From NCBI RefSeq assembly GCF_029504395.1, contig NZ_JAQFIF010000001.1:1-64000 (forward strand): DNA of 64,000 nt. Reading direction: 5' to 3'. A program made the translations under genes and the position numbers. Shown in pieces: positions 60,934 to 64,000 of this stretch. This DNA is from Arthrobacter sp. ES3-54 (GTDB taxonomy: Bacteria > Actinomycetota > Actinomycetes > Actinomycetales > Micrococcaceae). How positions within the stretch are numbered: the stretch's first letter is position 1; every line of letters starts with the position of its first letter. The notes below the pieces were generated by a model, which had not been told where the DNA came from, did no database searches, and worked only from the letters and a program-made list of their open reading frames with translations.

Positions 60934-61335
60934 CTAGGGCGTGGGGGATCCGGTAAGGACCCAATCGAAGGGCTGGTAGAGGGGATGCTGACCGTTGATA
61001 GTCACGTCCTCATCCGGCAGGAGCGGCTGCTCGTTAGTGACCGACTCGATAGCGCCGAGAACCCAGCCAGGAACCTCTGGACGTTCACCCTCGAGCGCGT
61101 CCGCGAGCTTCTGCGCCACGATCCGCACCGACGAAGCCGTGAGTCCGACAATCTGTGTGCGTGACCGAAGAACCCTCGCCTGAACAGACCGGGTTACGGC
61201 GCGCTCAGAAACGGTCGGGAAGTTCGTCACCACGAACACGTAAGGGAACGAGGGTGTCGCTGGCACTCGGTCCTTGTAGACCGTCACACCAGTAATCAGC
61301 GCCTCGAACCCGGCAGCAAGCGCATCACCCGTCAT
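60934..61335 (-). CDS. tail terminator protein
   Basis: A 133-residue protein placed between the HK97 gp10-like and major tail genes. It has the alpha/beta pattern of tail terminators (VYKDRVPATPSFPYVFVVTN, then VRIVAQKLADALEGERPEV). It overlaps the upstream stop by ATGA (ATG at 61335). The call is chiefly by position and size. Confidence 0.65.
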   Translation of the reverse strand: MTGDALAAGFEALITGVTVYKDRVPATPSFPYVFVVTNFPTVSERAVTRSVQARVLRSRTQIVGLTASSVRIVAQKLADALEGERPEVPGWVLGAIESVTNEQPLLPDEDVTINGQHPLYQPFDWVLTGSPTP

Positions 61336-61715
61336 AGCTGACCAGCCCACTTCTCGGCAAGTGCCGCTAGAGCAGACATCATCCGCGGCTCCTCGGCTGT
61401 CAGCGGCTGTTCAATGTCCAGCGTTCCGCCGCCCTTACTCGTGCCGAAGTAGGCGATGTTACCTAGGGCGCCGCCACGCTTGCCCTTGTCGGGCCCGACC
61501 ACATAGCGGACCTTCCCGGGGAGGTAGTAGGAGTCGTAAGTAATCGATCCGGCCATAGCCTTGAAGTGCTTAGACCACACCGCGGAATAGTTCATCTCCG
61601 TCTTGACGTTTTGCGCGCCCTTTTTTATGACAGCGTCAACATCCTTCACGGCAGATCCGGAGACGCGGCCCAGGTTGGTAGATAGTTGCCTGAGTTCGGC
61701 TATGCCATCACTCAC
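61332..61715 (-). CDS. HK97 gp10-like head-tail protein
   Basis: A 127-residue protein with GIAELRQLSTNLGRVSGSAV, NVKTEMNYSAVW and the YVVGPDKGKRGGALGNIAYFGTSKG segment, typical of gp10-like head-tail proteins. GTG start at 61715 with CGGAGACC upstream. It is separated from the upstream connector gene by the plus-strand moron unit at 61760-62310. Confidence 0.75.
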   Translation of the reverse strand: MSDGIAELRQLSTNLGRVSGSAVKDVDAVIKKGAQNVKTEMNYSAVWSKHFKAMAGSITYDSYYLPGKVRYVVGPDKGKRGGALGNIAYFGTSKGGGTLDIEQPLTAEEPRMMSALAALAEKWAGQL

Positions 61716-61759
61716 ATGGTCTCCGTATCGATAGAAATAGTCGTTGCGGCCAACTGTGG

Positions 61760-61781
61760 ATCACTGCTATTTGACAGTGAT
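61760..61781. promoter_or_regulatory. operator-like inverted repeat ATCACTG / CAGTGAT
   Basis: ATCACTG (61760-61766) and CAGTGAT (61775-61781) form a 7-bp inverted repeat that overlaps the -35 box of the promoter at 61771. The same ATCACTG word recurs twice upstream of the moron gene. Confidence 0.55.
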
Positions 61782-61799
61782 TCAAGGCGGGTGTAGCAT
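61771..61799 (+). promoter_or_regulatory. strong sigma-70-type promoter inside the late operon
   Basis: TTGACA (61771-61776), a 17-bp spacer, and TAGCAT (61794-61799). It is one of the best -35/-10 matches in the window and points rightward, against the late genes. Confidence 0.72.
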
Positions 61800-61805
61800 T
61801 GATCT

Positions 61806-61880
61806 ATCCGCTGCAATGGATGAAGCACTCAGTCGAGTCGAGAAGAGCCCCACGGGAAACCATGGGGCTCTTCTGTGTCC
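61806..61880 (+). ncRNA. possible short transcript ending in a hairpin
   Basis: From the promoter at 61771 a transcript of about 70 nt would end at the hairpin 61841-61874 (AGAAGAGCCCCA / TGGGGCTCTTCT, loop 10 nt). A 36-residue frame from ATG 61816 runs through it but has no ribosome site, so a small RNA is the simpler reading. Not confirmed. Confidence 0.35.
61841..61874. terminator. 12-bp perfect hairpin in the moron unit
   Basis: AGAAGAGCCCCA (61841-61852) and TGGGGCTCTTCT (61863-61874), followed on the plus strand by GTGTCC. A modest terminator for either strand. Confidence 0.65.
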
Positions 61881-61885
61881 AGATT

Positions 61886-61929
61886 ATCACTGCGAATCAC
61901 TGCCAAAATGCAGTGGAATGCGGTAGAGT
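61886..61929 (+). promoter_or_regulatory. moron promoter with direct repeats of ATCACTGC
   Basis: ATCACTGC occurs at 61886-61893 and 61896-61903, exactly one helical turn apart, with an inverted GCAGTG at 61910-61915. The -10 box TAGAGT (61924-61929) is followed by 6 nt and the ATG at 61936 (leaderless). The repeats look like operator sites for a prophage regulator. Confidence 0.6.
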
Positions 61930-61935
61930 TGGTGC

Positions 61936-62193
61936 ATGAGCGAATCAAAAGAAGTGATCCCGGATGAGGCGGTGGAAGCGGCGTATGGCGTGCTGCCGCA
62001 CGGGGCTGGAGTGTACGTGACCCGGGATGACCTCAGGGTTATCCTCGAAGCCGCTGCCCCGCATCTGGCTTCGGTAGGCGATGAAGCGTTCGGCTATGCG
62101 GTCAGCGCCCTCCGCGGTCACGCTGAAATGACAACGGCTGAAGCAGAGGCCGCGGTCGGCGACATTCTTGATGCACTCGGGCTCGCAAAGTGA
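61936..62193 (+). CDS. small moron protein, IPDEAVEAA family (copy 4)
   Basis: An 85-residue protein opening SESKEVIPDEAVEAAYGVL and containing LRVILEAAAPHLASVG, the two motifs shared with the genes at 44344, 44654 and 44941. It is on the plus strand inside the minus-strand late operon, with its own leaderless promoter and possible operators. It is followed by a 24-residue membrane protein overlapping by GTGA. Function unknown; lysogenic expression is inferred from its promoter. Confidence 0.72.
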   Translation: MSESKEVIPDEAVEAAYGVLPHGAGVYVTRDDLRVILEAAAPHLASVGDEAFGYAVSALRGHAEMTTAEAEAAVGDILDALGLAK

Positions 62194-62264
62194 TCCACAT
62201 TCTGCCGTGGTTCCTGATAGTTGCCGCGATCATTTTGTACATCGCGTGGGCGTTCGACCTATAG
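62190..62264 (+). CDS. 24-residue single-helix membrane miniprotein
   Basis: GTG 62190 overlaps the previous stop (GTGA) and gives VIHILPWFLIVAAIILYIAW followed by AFDL and a stop. The whole protein is one transmembrane helix. The overlapping start suggests coupled translation with the 85-residue gene. Possible roles include membrane regulation or superinfection exclusion, but none is shown. Confidence 0.5.
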   Translation: MIHILPWFLIVAAIILYIAWAFDL

Positions 62265-62270
62265 CCCACA

Positions 62271-62309
62271 AAAAAGCGCCTCCACTCTTCCAGCGAGTGG
62301 GGGCGCTTC
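62271..62309. terminator. bidirectional terminator closing the moron unit
   Basis: AAGCGCCTCCACTC / GAGTGGGGGCGCTT forms a 14-bp stem with one mismatch around TTCCAGC. A run of six A on the left becomes a T run on the minus strand, so leftward late transcripts from the connector genes would also stop or be attenuated here. Confidence 0.82.
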
Positions 62310-62337
62310 TGCGTGCGTACCTGGATGCGTCCGCGAC

Positions 62338-62733
62338 TCACGCGACCACCTCAGAAACCCGCGTCCGCTGCGCAGTCGCAAACGACTTGTGGAACAGTTC
62401 AACGACGCGCATCTCACGCCCCACCATCTGCGGATCCAGCACCGAAGCCGTGATCGTCACAACGTCATCCACCAGCAACGGGCCAGCCGCCACCGGGAAA
62501 TCAACCCGCGAATCCTGCACCGTAAACGAATGCCCACCAGCGTTCGGGTTCGACGCCTGGGAAATGGTTTGCTGCACCTTGCACGGGCCGCTATAGACCA
62601 GCGTCGAACCGGGGGTCACGTTGCCCGTCTCAGGATCCGTCACCGGATCACCCGGACGAGTCACCGTGCACGCGTCCACCATCAACGCCTCAGCAGCTTC
62701 CCGACCTCGCAAGGTCGCGGCAACCGCACTCAC
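62338..62733 (-). CDS. head-tail stopper protein (DUF6093-like)
   Basis: A 131-residue protein: LMVDACTVTRPGDPVTDPETGNVTPG followed by VYSGPCKVQ is the usual opening of actinophage head-completion proteins. The rest is beta-rich. The GTG start 62733 overlaps the previous stop (GTGA). A terminator-like hairpin follows it. Confidence 0.72.
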   Translation of the reverse strand: MSAVAATLRGREAAEALMVDACTVTRPGDPVTDPETGNVTPGSTLVYSGPCKVQQTISQASNPNAGGHSFTVQDSRVDFPVAAGPLLVDDVVTITASVLDPQMVGREMRVVELFHKSFATAQRTRVSEVVA

Positions 62734-63089
62734 GAGCGGGGCCGAATCTCAAAGGCGCGCGGACCAGCAGCCCGCACACCCAGCCAGCCCAACTCATCCG
62801 TGGACGCATACAACTCGCCAGTGGACAGCGCCGAATCGACGGTGCCGCCCTCCGTGTAGTCATCAATCGACTCGTTGCGGATCCGGTAGCCGTCCGGGTT
62901 TTTCATCACCCGGCGAACCATCCGCGACACAACCAGCCGGGCCACGCCCACGTCCTTGGAATCGAAGCCAGGAACCGTAACCGTCAGCAAGGTAACCGCC
63001 TCAGCGATCAACCCCGCCGCAGCCAGTGCCTCAGCATCAGAAAGGGGACGCCACCCCGCAGCAACATCATTAGGAGTCACAACAACCAT
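62730..63089 (-). CDS. head-tail adaptor protein (gp6/gp15/gp19-like)
   Basis: A 119-residue helical protein. DAEALAAAGLIAEAVTLLTVTVPGF, VARLVVSRMVRRVMKNPDGYRIRNESIDDYTEG and the C-terminal RAFEIRPRS match actinophage head-tail connector proteins in the Gp19/Gp15 group. It lies directly downstream of the capsid region. Confidence 0.75.
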   Translation of the reverse strand: MVVVTPNDVAAGWRPLSDAEALAAAGLIAEAVTLLTVTVPGFDSKDVGVARLVVSRMVRRVMKNPDGYRIRNESIDDYTEGGTVDSALSTGELYASTDELGWLGVRAAGPRAFEIRPRS

Positions 63090-63105
63090 GACGCCCCCTC
63101 CCTAA

Positions 63106-63294
63106 CTACTTAGACGAACGTGCGACAGCAGGCTTAGCCTCGGGCTCAGCCTTTTCGAGCATGCCGGCTTCAACCAGGCGATCAACGTCGCCCTTGTCGA
63201 AACCATCGGGCACAGTAGCGCCCTCATAGAAATACGTGTTCTTGCCTGCGGGGTCCTTGATGGACACCAGCGGCGAGATGACCTTGTGGGTCAT
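63106..63294 (-). CDS. small head-region protein
   Basis: A 62-residue protein between the major capsid and connector genes: VISPLVSIKDPAGKNTYFYEG and GDVDRLVEAGMLEK. It is not recognised, but a protein of this kind is frequent at this position in actinophages and may be a minor capsid or connector accessory. Confidence 0.6.
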   Translation of the reverse strand: MTHKVISPLVSIKDPAGKNTYFYEGATVPDGFDKGDVDRLVEAGMLEKAEPEAKPAVARSSK

Positions 63295-63306
63295 TTGGGC
63301 CTCCTA

Positions 63307-64000
63307 CTAAACGCCGGTGATCTTGATGGCAGCGCCGGGCTCGGTCACGTACGGGACGCAGACGCGACGGGCGCGCAGGCGCCACTTGTCGTTCAGGTCC
63401 TCGCGGATAACCTTCGTCTCAACAGCGCCAGCCTGGGTGTAGCCGCCACCAAGGGCCTCGTCAGCGATGCCACCAAGGGCGGTCGTGTCGATCAGCCATG
63501 CGCCAGAGCCGCCCGGGATGTTCGGGGTAGGCAGAACGGTCAGGCCCGCAATCGTCGGGAAGTTGCCCGAGTAGATCGCGTTCGCGGAATCTTCGCGGCC
63601 GCGAGCGTTCATGACAGCAGCATCAGAGGCAAGGTAAGCCCAAGTGATGTCATCGACAACCAGGACGTTCGGGTCGTAACCCTTATTCAGGGCGGTGACC
63701 TTGGCCTTGGCGAGCATGATGTCGCGCAGGATCGCGGCAGTGCCGGAGACCGACCATGCGCCCGAGGTGACAGCCTGAGTCTGGGTGACCGTCGCGGCGA
63801 TCAGGGAAAGGCTGATCGAGTCAACCTTCTTGATGATCGAGTTGGACAGCTTGCCCAAGCCCTTCTCAACGGCGCCAAAGTTCTGACGCTTGATAGCCTC
63901 GTCAGTAACCTCGGTGTCCTGGCCCCACTTGGTGACCTTGGCGACCTGCGGGGTGCCATTGGCAATCGTGGTCAGGTCGTACTCGCCGCCGGGGGACACT
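63307..64000 (-). CDS. major capsid protein, HK97 fold (C-terminal part; runs off the right edge)
   Basis: The visible 231 residues cover the C-terminal part of an HK97-type major capsid protein. TPQVAKVTKWGQDTEVTDEAI and VEKGLGKLSNSIIKKVDSISL resemble the E-loop and spine helix region of the family, and LVVDDITWAYLASD belongs to the A domain. VTEPGAAIKITGV ends the protein. The frame continues beyond 64000. The GTG at 63999 is internal and not a start. Confidence 0.85.
   Translation of the reverse strand, partial: VSPGGEYDLTTIANGTPQVAKVTKWGQDTEVTDEAIKRQNFGAVEKGLGKLSNSIIKKVDSISLSLIAATVTQTQAVTSGAWSVSGTAAILRDIMLAKAKVTALNKGYDPNVLVVDDITWAYLASDAAVMNARGREDSANAIYSGNFPTIAGLTVLPTPNIPGGSGAWLIDTTALGGIADEALGGGYTQAGAVETKVIREDLNDKWRLRARRVCVPYVTEPGAAIKITGV

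Noticed and set aside
44148..64000. A matching attR inside the window
   Set aside because: No second copy of the tRNA-Ala 3' end was found to 64000, and the capsid gene is cut by the edge, so the prophage must continue.

Overview
The window looks like the chromosome of a high-GC actinobacterium of the Micrococcaceae (Arthrobacter or Pseudarthrobacter type). The reasons are a mycothiol glycosyltransferase (MshA), a GuaB3-type IMP dehydrogenase relative, paired CIRCE sites at groESL, GTG/TTG starts, and many leaderless promoters in which a TAnnnT -10 box lies 6-7 nt before the start codon. No database search was possible, so the genus is an inference.

Positions 1-44147 are ordinary chromosome. 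In order: the 5' end of an IS30-like transposase; a frameshifted DUF559-type gene; fhs; mshA; a GNAT; a divergent GH4 glycosidase / PfkB sugar kinase pair; a repeat array (7797-8230); the overlapping cluster alr-tsaE-tsaB-rimI-tsaD (alanine racemase plus t6A tRNA modification); a GCS2 carboxylate-amine ligase; a shikimate dehydrogenase relative; a methyltransferase; a small membrane protein; a second, related repeat array (16751-17296); groES-groEL; a DUF389 protein; a membrane acyltransferase with an SGNH domain; guaB; an ABC exporter; guaB3; glpD; an EIIA protein; SURF1 and DUF3817 proteins; guaA; a very large degenerate helicase-nuclease; SAF and FmdB proteins; 5-formyl-THF cyclo-ligase; galU-rimJ-like-GlpR-like; an NAD(P)-binding protein; and tRNA-Ala(CGC).

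From the tRNA 3' end at 44220 to the right edge is a siphovirus prophage whose right end (attR, packaging and early genes) lies outside the window. A compact plus-strand operon of small genes ends in a tyrosine integrase. From there the minus strand carries the late operon. In transcription order (right to left) it encodes the major capsid protein, head-tail connectors, tail terminator, major tail protein, tail assembly chaperones with a -1 frameshift, tape measure, distal tail and baseplate proteins, a lysis cassette, and two tail spikes that share an N-terminal anchor. At least three plus-strand genes or units with their own leaderless promoters lie within or at the end of this minus-strand block and look like lysogenic 'moron' cargo.

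The two least explained signals are (i) the two intergenic arrays of near-palindromic RRRCATGYCC sites, phased at about three helical turns, and (ii) the 61.76-62.31 kb moron unit with repeated ATCACTG boxes, a consensus promoter, a 24-residue membrane miniprotein and flanking hairpins. The 1475-residue helicase-nuclease also stands out because both its Walker A lysine and its likely nuclease aspartate are replaced.
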